64,000 nucleotides of DNA, from NCBI GenBank assembly GCA_017354895.1, contig CP071493.1, positions 5,146,001 through 5,210,000 on the forward strand, in the 5' to 3' direction. Source of the DNA: Podospora comata. Lineage: Eukaryota; Ascomycota; Sordariomycetes; Sordariales; Podosporaceae. Below, piece after piece: positions 47,201 to 57,968 of this stretch (position 1 is its first letter; every line of letters begins with the position of its first letter). The position numbers and the translations under genes were made by a program. The notes under the pieces were generated by a model. That model was not told the DNA's origin and did not search any database. It saw only the letters and a program-made list of their open reading frames with translations.

Positions 47201-50200
47201 CTCAACAAGATTCAGCAGGTGCTTGAGAGTGAGAGATCGCTTGCGCTGGATAAGGAGGAGATCTTCAAGCGACTGCAGATGAGGGAGGCGGAGCTGGAGG
47301 ACAAATTGGCTGGTGCTCTGGATGATCAGGAGAGACTGGAGGACCAGCTTGATAGTCTTCTTGACGCCAAGAAGCGGGCCGAGGAGGATGTGAACAGCTA
47401 TCGTGCTCAGCTGGAGCAGGCAGCTGGTCTCATTTCTAGGCTGGAGGCTGAGAAATCGGAGCTTGCGGCAAAGGTGGCTGATCTGGAGAAGGCCATTGAC
47501 GAGATCGCCAAGAAGCAGTCTGAACGCAGCGCACAGGAGGCGGCTTTGGAGGATGAGGTCAAGATGCTGCAGAGCCAGCTCTCACTCAAGGATAGGAAGG
47601 TGCGGGATATGGAGAGCAAGCTTCTCAAAGCTGATCAGGATCTCGATATTAAGCTGCGGACTGTCGAAAAGGAGCTTCAGACTTCACGAACCAAGAACTC
47701 GCAGCTCAGTGCTGAGAACCGGGAGATTCAACAGCAACTTGCGCAATTGTCCAAGACCTCTACCGACTACGAAGACTTGGTGCGCAAGAAGGAGAGCGAG
47801 CTGGCGTTGCTTCGTTCGGACAATAAGAAGTACGAAATGGAGCGGCGTAGTCTTGAAGATCAGCGCAAGACCCTCAGCGCCGAGAGGGAAAAGACCGCCG
47901 AGCGTCTTCGTGACATTCAGGCGGAACTCACTGCGATGAGGGCTCAGCAAGACCAGCTCAAGCGAGAGGCTGCAGATGCCAACAAGCTTCTCCAGGCTCG
48001 GCTCTCGGAGGATGCCCAGGCTGATGAGAACCGTCAACTTCTCGAGGCACAGGTCAAGGACTTGAAGGATGAACTTTACAAGGTTCAAATGGAACTTAGT
48101 AGAGAACGTCAGTCCCGCGACGATGTTGCCCTTCTTGGCGAGCACAAATACAATACCCTGAAGGAGGAGTACGACCACCTTAATGAGTCCAAGATCACGA
48201 TTGAGAAGGAGCTCTATGCTCAGCAGGACACTCTTCGCCGTATGATGGAGACGCGGGCTGCTGCTGAGAAGGAGCGCGATGAAGCCAGGCAAGAAATCCG
48301 AGCTCTTCGTGTGGCCAAGACGCAGGCTGAGGAAGCTCGCCGGGAAGCAGAGATTATCGGTGAAAGGGCTGCTTCCAAGATTGCCCGTGAAAAGGAGGAG
48401 AGCCTGCGCAAGGCTCTGGAGTCTGCCAGCAACAGGGTGAATTCCTTGGAGGAGCAAGTCGCCGACCTGACCTACCAGATTGAGGATCTCAACAAGGTGA
48501 TTCTTGAGTCTGGGGAGTTTGGACTGAAGAATGACCAGGCCAAGGAGCGGTTGGAACGCGAGCTTGTTACTGTCAAGGGTCGGTTGGCTGCTTCGGAAAA
48601 CGACAACAAGGCTTTGCTCAATAAGCTGCAACAGAAGGGGCTAGAGATTGCGAGGTCTAGCTCGAGGGCGAGCGAGGCTTCCAGAGGCCAGATCATGGGT
48701 CTTCAGCGGGAAAAGGCCAGGCTGGAGGAGCAGAACGCGAAGCTCAATAAGCAGCTTGGTGACTCGCAGGTTACCATCGCGTCTTTGGAGAAGAGACTGG
48801 AGAAGTTGCAGCTCAGCTTGGAGGATCTCAACCATGAGGTGGCCAGGGAGGTGCAGAACAGTCGCGCTGCGGAAAAGGCTTCGTCGAGTGCCACTGCGCA
48901 ACTTGCTGAGGCGAATCGGACTATTGAGTCTGAACGGCAGCTCCGCACACACGCTCAGGGCACGGTCCGCACTTTACAGCAGACACTGGATTCTCGCGAC
49001 ATTGAGCTTGCTGATCTCCGCGGACAATTGTTGGATGCGCTCAAGATTGTTGACCCTGAGTTTGTGCCTACGATTCAGTCTGAGGGCGGTGCCGACAAGT
49101 TCCTCAGCAAGAATCTTGATCTGGCTCGCAAGATTGAGGAGCTCCAGCAGAATCTCCGGGTCCAGACTGCAGCTCGCGCTAACGCCGAGGCTCATGTTGC
49201 AGAGTTGAGAGCAGCTAGGGCTGAGTCTCCAACTAGAACTCGCCATGGGGAGTTCAACCCTAACGAACCCGTCTTTGAGCCTGGCTCACCGGAACAGAAG
49301 CGGTCCAGACCTAACGGCCGTCACTATTCCGGTGCATCTACTCCTCCTCGTCGTTTCGCCACGGTCGAGACTGACCATCTCGACTCGGTCAAGTCTGACA
49401 AGACAGCTGACATTCTCAGCTTCAACAACCGCCAGGACCTCAAGGCTGAGGTTGAGGAGCTGCAAAACCAGCTGCAGATTGCTCACATGCAGAACAGGCA
49501 CTTGCAGAGCCAGCTTGAGCGGTCTGTGCCGGATCCCCAGGCTACTGTTGATGAGAGTGGCCGTGTTCAAAAGCTGGAGCAGATGAACAGCAAGCTGCAC
49601 CATATGCTTGATGAGTCTTCGCAGAAGGTGTCTGCGCTTGAAAAGGCGCTTCATGCCGGTGAGCTTTCTCTCCGCGACATCCAGACTAGATCTCACGAGG
49701 AGATTCTGGATCTGTTGCATAGCCAAGAGGACTCCCGCCGCCGTCTCCTGTCTGATCACAATGATGCCATTGGGGAATTGGCCCATATCAAGGAGCATTT
49801 TGAGAGACTCAGACACGACAGGGCCAAGATCGAACTCGATCTCCGCGATGCCAAGTCCGACCTTCAGGAGATGTCACTTGCGCGCGAGCAGGAAGCCGCC
49901 AGCCGAAACCAGCTGCTGCAGGAGTTTGCTGACTTGCAGATCCGCTTGGACTCTGAGACCAGCAAACTGGCTGATGTTGCTGCCAACTTGCAGTTGTACA
50001 AGGGTCGTGCGGATGAGTACTTTGCCAAACTTGAGAACGCCGAGATTGCTGTGCTCAAGGCTACCAGGGCCGAGCAGTTTGCCAAGGCGCAAGCAAAGGA
50101 TGCGGAGGATGCTTGTGCTGAGATGATGTCCGAAAGGAAGAGGCTCGACGGCACCATTGAGGATCTTCAGCTCCAGAATCAACGCTTGGAGGAGAAGATC

Positions 50201-51624
50201 GAAGACATGTCGACCGACCTTGAGGCTGCTACTCAGGCCAAGAAGAGGCTGCAGCACGAGCTGGAGGATTATCGCAATCAGCGGGCAAACGATATCGAGG
50301 ACAAGGAGTCGAGCATGGAGCAGCTTCGCAAGAAGTATCAGGCCGAGTTTGGGACTCTTACCAAGGAGCTTGATCTTGCGAGGGAGGAGAAGCTGTTCAA
50401 GCAGGCCGAGATTACGCGCTTGCGTGAGGAGCTTGACGAGCTAAGGTCCAAGTGGGATGACGAAGTCCTCAACAGCTCTACTTGGTCCAAGGAGAAGGCT
50501 CGGTTGGAGTCGACGCTCTCGGATGTTATGGCTTCGAGAGATGAGGCTGTTAATGCTCACAACGATGCCCAGGGCAAGATTGTGTCGCTTCTTCAGCAGG
50601 TGCGGAATCTTCGGACGTCGGTGGATGATATCACTGCCGAGCGTGATAACCTTGCCCGCGAGAAGCAAAGCATCGAGGCTCGGTTGAAAGAGGCCAAGGC
50701 TGGTCTGGAGGACTTGGCCAACAGTGAGAGCCCTTCGCTGAGGAATGCTGCGAACATCGACAAGGAGATTCTGGAGCTCAAGTCTGGTTTGGCTCAACAG
50801 CAGGATATTGCTGCTGCCGCGGTGGAGAAGATGCGCCGCGCTGAGGCTTTGGTGTCTGAGGTTCAAAAGGACATTGTGGCTGAGCGCGAGGCCAGCGCCG
50901 AGTTGCACAAGCAGAAGAATGCGCTGGAGAAGTCGCTGAATGAGGTGCAGCTGAAGCTGATTGACTTGGAGACGAAGGGGTATTCGGCTGCCAGTCATGA
51001 CATCAAGTTCTTGCATAAGCGCATCCAGGAGGTTAGTTTGTTTATTTCTTCCACGTTGTCGAGTCCTGGATGCAACACAACACCCCCGAGGTCCCCTATC
51101 CCCAAGCTTTAACCTTTCAGCTGAACACTAACATTACCCCCCCAAATTAGCTCGAATCGGAACTCGAACAGCACCTGAACGAGCGGAGCAAATCCCAACG
51201 ATCAGTCCGTAACGTGGACAGGACCGTGAAGGACTTGCAGACACAGATCGACCGGAAGGACAGGCAGAATGTGCAGCTGCAGGAGGACATGACGAGGATG
51301 AGGGACAAGATGGACAAGTTGCTCAAGACGATTGAGGAGCTGCAGGCGTCGGAGAGCTCGAATGAACTGCAGGCGAGGAGGGCGGAGAGGGAGCTGAGGG
51401 AGGAGAGGGAGAGAATTATGCAGTTGGAGAGGGAGCTCGATAGCTGGAAGGCGATGAAGGACCGGCCTTCGGGGGCTAGTGTAGCTACGGGGGCGAGCGT
51501 CTTTGGGGGGAGCGTGAGGGGGAAGGGGTGGAGGAGCGATGGGAATATTTTGGTGGAGGATGGGAGAGTCCCACAGCGGAAGAGCAGCATTAGTAGGGTG
51601 CCTAGCTTGAAGGGGTTCTTGTAG
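44235..51624 (+). CDS. Conventional myosin II heavy chain
   Basis: Three exons, 44235-44699, 44753-51031 and 51151-51624, giving 2405 aa. Introns are 53 and 119 nt. It is the actin motor of the septal/contractile ring. A disordered, Ser-rich N-terminal extension of about 120 aa precedes the SH3-like subdomain ('KKYVWLKDPQTAFVKGWVVE'). Motor landmarks are the P-loop GESGAGKT (about residue 266), switch I 'NNNSSRFGKFI', switch II 'DIAGFEIF' (about 555), and the relay '[20 protein letters not shown]'. The SH1/SH2 region lies before one clear IQ motif ('VARGYMQRRIAFKRL', about 875). From about residue 935 to the end is heptad coiled coil, broken near residues 1650-1700 by a Pro/Gly/Arg-rich hinge. 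Length agrees with filamentous-fungal myosin-2. Filament assembly and regulatory phosphorylation would lie in the tail, and the Ser-rich C-terminus is a candidate. Confidence 0.96.
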
Positions 51625-52042
51625 GGTGAGAGGGGGGTTTCCAGAGTTAGGATGGGGTTGGATGGCTGGTGAGAGAGCTTGGGGGGGATATGATGATGGA
51701 TTATGGATATGTTCTTTGATGAGTTACTTTTTTTGGGGGTTTTTGGGAGCGAGAAGGGGAGAGGTAAAAACATGGATGGGTAATGGGGTGGTTGTTTGAA
51801 AATATTTGTGGATTGCTATTGTTATTGTAGCTGGAGCCGTTGGTTGGAACATGCTTTGGTCATATTTATCATAGTGTGTATGGGAGTAGCATAATGGACA
51901 AGTGTGTTTATGCATAGCTAGATATTGTGGATGAAGTGGACGTTTTGTGAGTGAACTTATTTTCAGAGTAAGGGATGATATCAGAGAATTGCGGTAATCA
52001 CCGGCACCATAATGGCTGAATCGTCACAAAATCTACAACAAA
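51625..52042. other. Intergenic region
   Basis: 3' UTR of the myosin gene. Nothing else seen. Confidence 0.5.
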
Positions 52043-52116
52043 TCCTCTGTGGCGCAATTGGCTAGCGCGTCTGACTGTTAATCAGGAGGTTGGAAGTTCG
52101 AGCCTTCCCGGAGGAG
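52043..52116 (+). tRNA. tRNA-Asn (GTT)
   Basis: Identical in all 74 nt to the copy at 28344, with perfect box A and B regions and anticodon GTT. A TTTTTT terminator follows at about 52,129. Flanking sequence differs from the other copy beyond a few bases, so any duplication is old or the gene sequence is held by selection or conversion. Confidence 0.97.
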
Positions 52117-53321
52117 ATGTTACTTATTTTTTATCATTAAATAAATGCTTTTACAGGTCTTGGCATTTTTTTGTGTTTGTTTTTGTTGCTAGACGAAGCT
52201 TTGGAAGCTTTGTCTTCTTCTCACCTGCCAAGCGACTCTCGCTTCCTACCAACAAAAAGACTATGCTTTTTCCCAGCTAGTCGGATCACGGACTTGACAA
52301 GAATCCTTTGCGGCGGGATATTGCGGCGTGGACAAGCCCCCCTTTGAGGCACGGAGTTGGTTTGGGGAATAACTCTGGGGGTATCAAGCGAACCGAAATT
52401 TCATGGGCCACCAACACACACAGCGCTATTGATGGGATGTCATAAACAATGGGGTGCCACGGGCAGGGGGGACAAGCGGGTAGGTGCAGCGATGCGATCG
52501 ACTGACAGCTTGGTAGTCGGTGGTTAGTGATCCGGATGCGGCTGTCATGCACGCAGATACGGGGGCCCCCACTATGAACAACGGCACAGGAGGCGCGCGC
52601 AACGACGATGGTTCTGTTGAGGTGGGAGGTGGGAATGATGTATGGTGACCGCGGACCGTTCGTCAATCTGTGTCCTACCGGAGTTACGGGAAATATCACA
52701 TCCATGGAGGGTCATCCACGTCATGCGTCAAAGAACGATCAGGTCTTACGATGTGCTGTGGTAAAGTTCCCTCGAGTTGGATAGCTTGGCATGATACAAG
52801 CTTGCCTGTTTTTTCTTTGTTGTGCTTGAGGAGCTACGAGAGGGGAGTGCTTGGAAGTACCGAGAGAGGGTTGGTTCTTTCATAGCTTAGCTTGTTCCCT
52901 TCCCGGTGAATAGCTTCGGCGAATCATGGAGTTGGATTAGGTTGTTGTTGGGGGTATGGGGTGGATGGGGGGATGACGGGAACTAGTGTTCTTGTTTCGC
53001 CTCTTGCTGGCGTATACTGTTTGCAAGGGGGATGTACTCCTTTGTGTGAGTGTTGCCTTTTTCCAAGATGGGGATGGTACGAGTGACGAGGTGTATTGAA
53101 GAGGGGGGATGAATAAAAAGGCTGGGGTAGGGATTCGCGCTGTTTTCAGTGGGAAGGGGTTTCTTTCTCTTCTGCTCTTCTTCTGGCCCATCCCTCCCTC
53201 TCGTTCTCTCTCTCGTGGGATTTTGTTTCAGAAGATACACCATCTGTGATCAAGTTTTGTGTTTAGCAACCATAACACAACTGTGTATATATCACCACTC
53301 AATCTCAGCCACACCATCAAG
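52117..53321. other. Promoter region of the CFEM gene
   Basis: Non-coding. A TATATA element lies at about 53,285, 37 nt before the CFEM start codon. A 139-aa open frame on the minus strand (52,286-52,705) has no motif and looks like chance. Confidence 0.5.
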
Positions 53322-53818
53322 ATGAAGTTCCTCGCCATCGCCGCCACTCTCTTCACCACCCTCGCCGTGGCTCAGAACCTCGAAGGGCAGCCCGCCTGCG
53401 CTGTACTTCCTCCTCCCTCCCCCTCAGTTCCATCCCCCATCTAACCTCCCACTAGACATCATGCCTCATCAGCGCTATTAGCGCTGCAGGCTGCGCCGCA
53501 TCGGACGTCGCCTGCCAGTGCGGGCCTACTCAGGTTTCCATCGCCGCCTCGGCCGGTCCTTGCCTTCTCGACGCCTGCCCAATGTCGGACTTGATCTCGG
53601 CCGAGAGCGCGGGCCTAGCCAAGTGCGAGAGCTTCTCTGCCACTGCCGGTGCTGCTCCGACCCGTCAGGACAACGCCGGTCCTGTCACTGGAACTGGGAC
53701 GGCGACTTCCACCGGGACGTCGACTTCTTCTGCTGGTGCGGCGGCTGTTATGACTGCTGCTCCGGTGCTGGTTGGTGCGGCCTGTGTGGGCATTATGGGC
53801 GTGCTTGGGGCTATGTAA
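53322..53818 (+). CDS. CFEM-domain, GPI-anchor-type surface protein
   Basis: Two exons, 53322-53402 and 53456-53818 (53-nt intron), giving 147 aa. A signal peptide (MKFLAIAATLFTTLAVA, cut about residue 18) leads into eight cysteines with CFEM spacing: C in 'PACA', then 'TSC', 'GC', 'AC', 'QC', 'PC', 'AC' and 'KC'. The intron falls between the first and second cysteines. A Thr/Gly/Ser-rich stretch follows, and then a hydrophobic C-terminus ('AAAVMTAAPVLVGAACVGIM') as expected for GPI attachment. CFEM proteins sit in the wall or membrane and some bind haem or act at plant and host surfaces. In haem-binding members an Asp in the domain is the axial ligand, and 'ASDVACQC' supplies one. The exact role is unknown. 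Confidence 0.9.
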
Positions 53819-54376
53819 AGAGAAAGGGCGATATGGGAAGATTGAAACTGTTCCTTTTTCTGGGAGGGAAGGGGGGGGAGTGAAAGGGACAAAAGCAAGC
53901 AAAACAGGCGAAAAGGGTATTGGCATTAGGTTAACGTTTGTTTTTTTGGGTAGTCTGTCATTGGGACACGGTTGCCACTAATGGTATTGTTCATCATCTC
54001 ACCCGTCCTGTCCTGTGAGTTGTGTGTTTCCCTGCGAGATCAACACCAAGATACTTTCTCCTGAGCGACGGTCCCCCAGGAACTCTCATGATATCCCTTA
54101 ACTCAAGCAATAACTTCCACATACGACCATATCCAACTGAAAACTCGGGATCCCGTCCACTCTCCCCTAGATAAGCAGTTGAGTATGATTTTATTCGTTC
54201 ACCCGGCAGCAAGTAAATAGAGGGGGGGCTGTTCTACTTATTGATACGGTTCGTACTAACCCCTTTTACCCGCCCTCCAATAATCGGCAATTTATATAAT
54301 TTAATAGCTAACTCCTTTTTAGTGGATCGTCAGAGAACTGGCTACAGGTCATAAGCTCTTACCGTACTAGACCTTT
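53819..54376. other. Left flank of the mobile-element region
   Basis: Becomes AT-richer from about 54,230 on (TTTATATAATTTAATAG). Weak similarity to the DUF3435 frame begins just before 54,377, but no start codon or complete N-terminus is visible. The left boundary of the element must lie in or near this stretch. Confidence 0.4.
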
Positions 54377-56385
54377 GTGAAAAAGGAGGCAACAGCTAAA
54401 GACATCATGTTGGTGCTAAGTACTTTGTGGGTACGGGCGAAAGACATCAACTATAATACCTTAATAAGGGTTACCTTCCACGCCACTCTTCTTTTAGCTA
54501 GTCTTGGCTTTTGCCCCGGAGTGGTGACTGGGCTCTCATACGACCAAGTTCGCCTGGGTCTTGTACGGGATCCTCAGAACCCCGTCGAACATAAAATCGT
54601 TACAGAGATTACCCTTCATCAAAACAAACAGCGCCTCCAAATATACACAAACCAGCGTAACATATACGTTTGTCCGCTCCCTCGTATATATTCAGTTACT
54701 CATCTACTCTAGTGTCTCATTCTATGTGGTGCCCATACCATGCCGACTCGTTTGCCTTATCACATTCATTGCGGCCCAGGCGCTTCACCACAACGCATTC
54801 AGCACACCGTTTTCCTCCTTTAAGGAGCTGCTTCGGCGACCACTTCTCGGGGACAGTGATATTCTTTGGCTCAACTGGAAGCCCAGATGGCTAGCCGCGA
54901 CATGTTTAAGTTGCCCTATCACCAGTATCGGCATCTGTGGAACTTAACATGCAAGGTTGCCGATAACCGGACCTCGCTACGACCATACGCAATTTGCGTT
55001 GGCGCCGGGGGAAGATATGACGGTAAGTGTTAATGATCTTCATCTCGCTCAGTGCCCCAAACTAATGGCTTGACAAGAGTCCTCAGCTCTACCGTGCGGA
55101 ACTATGTACTTTCCCATACCTCAGATGTATTTTTGGCAAGTTATCAGCCCCGCCAAGTTCGTCAAGACTTAATAGCGATAGCGTTTAGTCAGCCATCCGA
55201 CCCTACACTTTTTCATCTCCTCCGAACCGCCAGTGCCGGACGAGATGAAAATGCGCCCTTATACCCCGATACGGCCACGCTACAATCGTTCGAGCAGAGA
55301 CCCGACGTGCGCAAAGCCCGCGCCGAACACGACAAAGTCCGTCAAACGCACGGGGCAGGGTCAAAAGAATACCGCCGATCACGGTTTCAAGTCGAGTTCC
55401 TCCTCAAGGAACCATCAAAACAAGCAGTTGAGCGAGACAGAAAGTCATATTTCGAACTTGTTGATCGTCTAAGAGCAGAGGAAAAGGTTACCACCGATCT
55501 TATCCTGTGTCCGCCTCCCAACCCGCATCGCTCTCAGTATTGGCACAGCTTGTGCGCAGCTGCTGAGATTGGTAAGTTTTTCCATCGCGCTGACCCCGGA
55601 GAGGACGACACGTCGGCTTTTAGGGTTATGTTGCTTAACTTTCTAGGGAACCGGATGGGTGAAGGTGAAGTGGTTTCGGCTGCCGTTTGCCAACACCGGA
55701 ACTAGAGCCGAGACCCCAGTGCCTCCTCTGCCTTCAAACCTTTGCTCAACGCGCGCATCTCACTAGACATAACACAAATGTTCATATCGCAAAAGGGACC
55801 TTCAATCTTCTGTTCCCGTGCCCCAAATGTCCTCACGAGGTTATGATCGCCACACCTGCAGAATGGAGCAACCATGTTGAGAAAACTCATGGACGGCACT
55901 TCGCTCCAAACCTACCACGAGCTGCACGATTGCCTTCCATCCAGCCTTCTTCTCCTACTGCCGGTCGAGAACGGTCAACACGATGCCTCCTTTGCCCTGG
56001 TCTATTTTACCCTGGTCGAAGCTTCTCAAGGCATCTTAATCGCGAACATATCAGAGCAGGGGTTTTCGAAGAGTCGTTTCCATGTGGTCCGTGTAAGGAT
56101 GCGGGCAACCACATCATCATCGAGGGCCTTGGCATGTGGCGGACTCATGTCGTGGAAGTACATGGCCAAGATCCCCAGACCGGTGACATTCTTAGTCCTG
56201 TGAAGCCAGATGATGCTGTCTCCGGCCATGGGATAAAACGAAAAGCAGACAGCGAAGTAGCCCTGCCCTCCAAAAAGCAACGCCACGGACTTCAAGTCAC
56301 TAACTTGCCACGCGATGCATCCCGATCCTCCGTGGAGCCTCACGACTTTGAGCTTCTCATCGATCCCAGTATTTTGTCTCTATAG
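54377..56385 (+). pseudogene. Degraded DUF3435 tyrosine-recombinase gene (Starship captain-like) with C2H2 tail
   Basis: Consecutive pieces in at least two frames follow the order of a DUF3435 protein. First comes 'FHATLLLASLGFCPGVVTGL' with 'LVRDPQNPVEHK', then 'RLVCLITFIAAQALHHNAFS', then 'LPYHQYRHLWNL' and 'GAGGRYD'. Next are 'VRNYVLSHTSDVFLASYQP' (the catalytic His and nucleophile Tyr region) and 'RDENAPLYPDTATLQSFEQR'. The last frame (55,687-56,385) carries paired zinc-finger-like motifs, 'CLLCLQTFAQRAHLTRH' and 'CLLCPGLFYPGRSFSRH', as in long fungal family members. The N-terminal half is missing. At the usual 'LRxGAGG' site the Arg is replaced (ICVGAGG), so one catalytic residue is lost. 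One short intron (GTAAGT at about 55,022) may be original. It is most likely inactive. The family call rests on remembered motif order, not a search. Confidence 0.72.
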
Positions 56386-56744
56386 ATCCGTGTATTGGTT
56401 TATGTTTTAAGTAGTTGCAATGCATGAGCTATCTTTGTAAGATGCATCTGTTTTGGTTTATAATAATAATAATAATAATTTGTTAATGTTTTGGTATATA
56501 GTCGCTAGCGAAATCAACTTCCGCTTTTCTCTCACATCTTTCTGGCGCGCGGACCATTTGTGCATTTAACCATCCACACCGTGTGCTCTCACACGCGCTT
56601 GTGTACCCGGCAGGATATATACGGTATTGCATCAACGGAGATTACGATGACCGTCAGCCAAGCTGGATTGTCAGCCAAAGGTGGCTGTGGCAAGAAAAGG
56701 CTGTTATTTTCTACGCATTTGATGAGGTTTCTTAGGCGGCAAGT
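56386..56744. other. Short non-coding stretch with (TAA)n microsatellite
   Basis: Follows the DUF3435 frame. About six copies of TAA/AAT lie at 56,461-56,480. Nothing else recognised. Confidence 0.5.
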
Positions 56745-57035
56745 CTTCAACTTGTAGCGCCTGTTTCCAATAGTCACGCCAGCGGTATGGTCCTCTACCG
56801 AATCGGGGTAGTCCCCCGTCAGTTCAATGCGCATGTGGACAAACGAGAGAGACAGTGGAACACTTCCTCTTCCGGTGCAAGAAATGGACGGCGTACATAA
56901 GCTAGAATGGACTTTGCATGGGCTTTAAGGAGACCAGGGCATATCTTGGGGAATGTATGCTTCAATCGGTAATAGTTGCCCTTTCGGCTTAGCCGCCGGG
57001 CGTTAATAAATTGATTGATTGATTGATTGATTGTA
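56745..57035 (+). mobile_element. 3' fragment of a Tad-like LINE with GATT tail
   Basis: The + strand reads 'CACGQTRETVEHFLFRCKKW' (about 56,826-56,890), the zinc-knuckle/RNase-H-end motif of fungal Tad1-type non-LTR retrotransposons. It is followed by stop codons, and about 150 nt later by five copies of GATT/TTGA (about 57,008-57,033). The fragment keeps only the last few hundred bases of the element, the usual result of 5' truncation. The left limit is uncertain. The frame contains stops, so it is an old, inert copy. The orientation is the same as the DUF3435 remnant beside it. Confidence 0.7.
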
Positions 57036-57361
57036 CTGGTGTCACTGCAAGTGAGAAATACCAATCGTGCCCACGCGAGGCCGTGATTAATCCGCGGCAA
57101 CGCTCCCACAGCGTACAGAGGTCGTTCCGAAATCCTGGATTCCGGCTACGAGCGGCCCGCTTCTAGAGGTGATCAGGGTCATGTGTGGCCAGCCCGGGTT
57201 CGGACAGCCTGGGCCTTGCGCGTGGCCAGCCGGGTCACTGAACCATATGCTATTAATCGCACGCTGCTATACTTAGATAGCCCTTAGGTACTGGCATTAA
57301 GCGGAATTAAATATCATGGACGACTGACACAGATCCGCTCTACTAAAAGCAAACACCTATC
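57036..57361. other. Non-coding stretch between LINE tail and MADS-like ORF
   Basis: Holds a partial repeat of GTGGCCAGCC(C)GGGT at about 57,184 and 57,221. No gene seen. Confidence 0.45.
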
Positions 57362-57856
57362 ATGACATCCAAAAAGTTCCAAAGGTCCCCAGACCAGCGT
57401 GAGAAGAGGTTATTTGAAGAACGCCGATCATCGATTATGCGCAAGATACGGGATCTAAATCGTCTGTCACAGGATGCCAGGGTTGCGATTATCGGAACCT
57501 ACAAAGGGGAAACCTTCAGCTTTGAGCCAGACGATCGTTTTTTCCGGGAACTGGGAATCAACATAAAAGTCAAAACTCGCCTCAAGCCAGGTGAGGTTGG
57601 CCAGAAGACAACTCCTAGGCGCCGCCACGCTTCCATCTCTCCAAGGCGCACATCTGCAACGGTGCCATACGATGCAGTGTCTCCCACCAGTTACCTAAGG
57701 GAAGAAAGTCCACCTGCTACTTTAGTTTCTGGCGAGACACCTGAACCCGCTCTCACAGTCACCCAAGAAGCACCAAAGCTGGTTAAAAAGTTGGGCCCGG
57801 AGAAGGGGTCTCTGAGGAAAGAGGTAGAGAGGCTGCTAGAGGTAGACTTTTTCTAA
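57362..57856 (+). CDS. Small MADS-box-like protein
   Basis: A single open frame of 164 aa starting MTSKKFQRSPDQREKRLFEE. Residues about 7-57 resemble a divergent MADS (SRF-type) DNA-binding domain: basic 'KRLFEERRSSIMRKIRDLNR' lines up with the FxKRRxGLxKKxxEL helix, and 'DARVAIIGTYKGETFSFEP' with the DxxVALIxxxxGxxYxF strand pair. The rest is Ser/Thr/Pro-rich with a short C-terminal helix. It lies between a DUF3435 remnant and a DUF3723 gene on the same strand, so it may be element cargo. It differs from the housekeeping MADS genes Mcm1 and Rlm1 in length and sequence. The frame is intact, but whether it is expressed cannot be told. Confidence 0.55.
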   Translation: MTSKKFQRSPDQREKRLFEERRSSIMRKIRDLNRLSQDARVAIIGTYKGETFSFEPDDRFFRELGINIKVKTRLKPGEVGQKTTPRRRHASISPRRTSATVPYDAVSPTSYLREESPPATLVSGETPEPALTVTQEAPKLVKKLGPEKGSLRKEVERLLEVDFF

Positions 57857-57968
57857 TATCCGAGAATTCGGCTTAAGATCCGAAAAGGGGGATGAGATAG
57901 AACAAGTATAAAGTACAGAGTGGAAACTTATTTCTTAGCCTCGAATGTTTAGTTAGACAAATACCAGA

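Noticed and set aside
52286-52705. 139-aa minus-strand frame between tRNA-Asn and the CFEM gene
   Set aside because: No motif, no splice-site support, composition of non-coding DNA.
55573-55622. Possible intron in the DUF3435 frame (GTAAGT donor)
   Set aside because: The stretch reads as family-like coding sequence (FFHRADPGEDDTSAF), so the donor-like hexamer is probably incidental.
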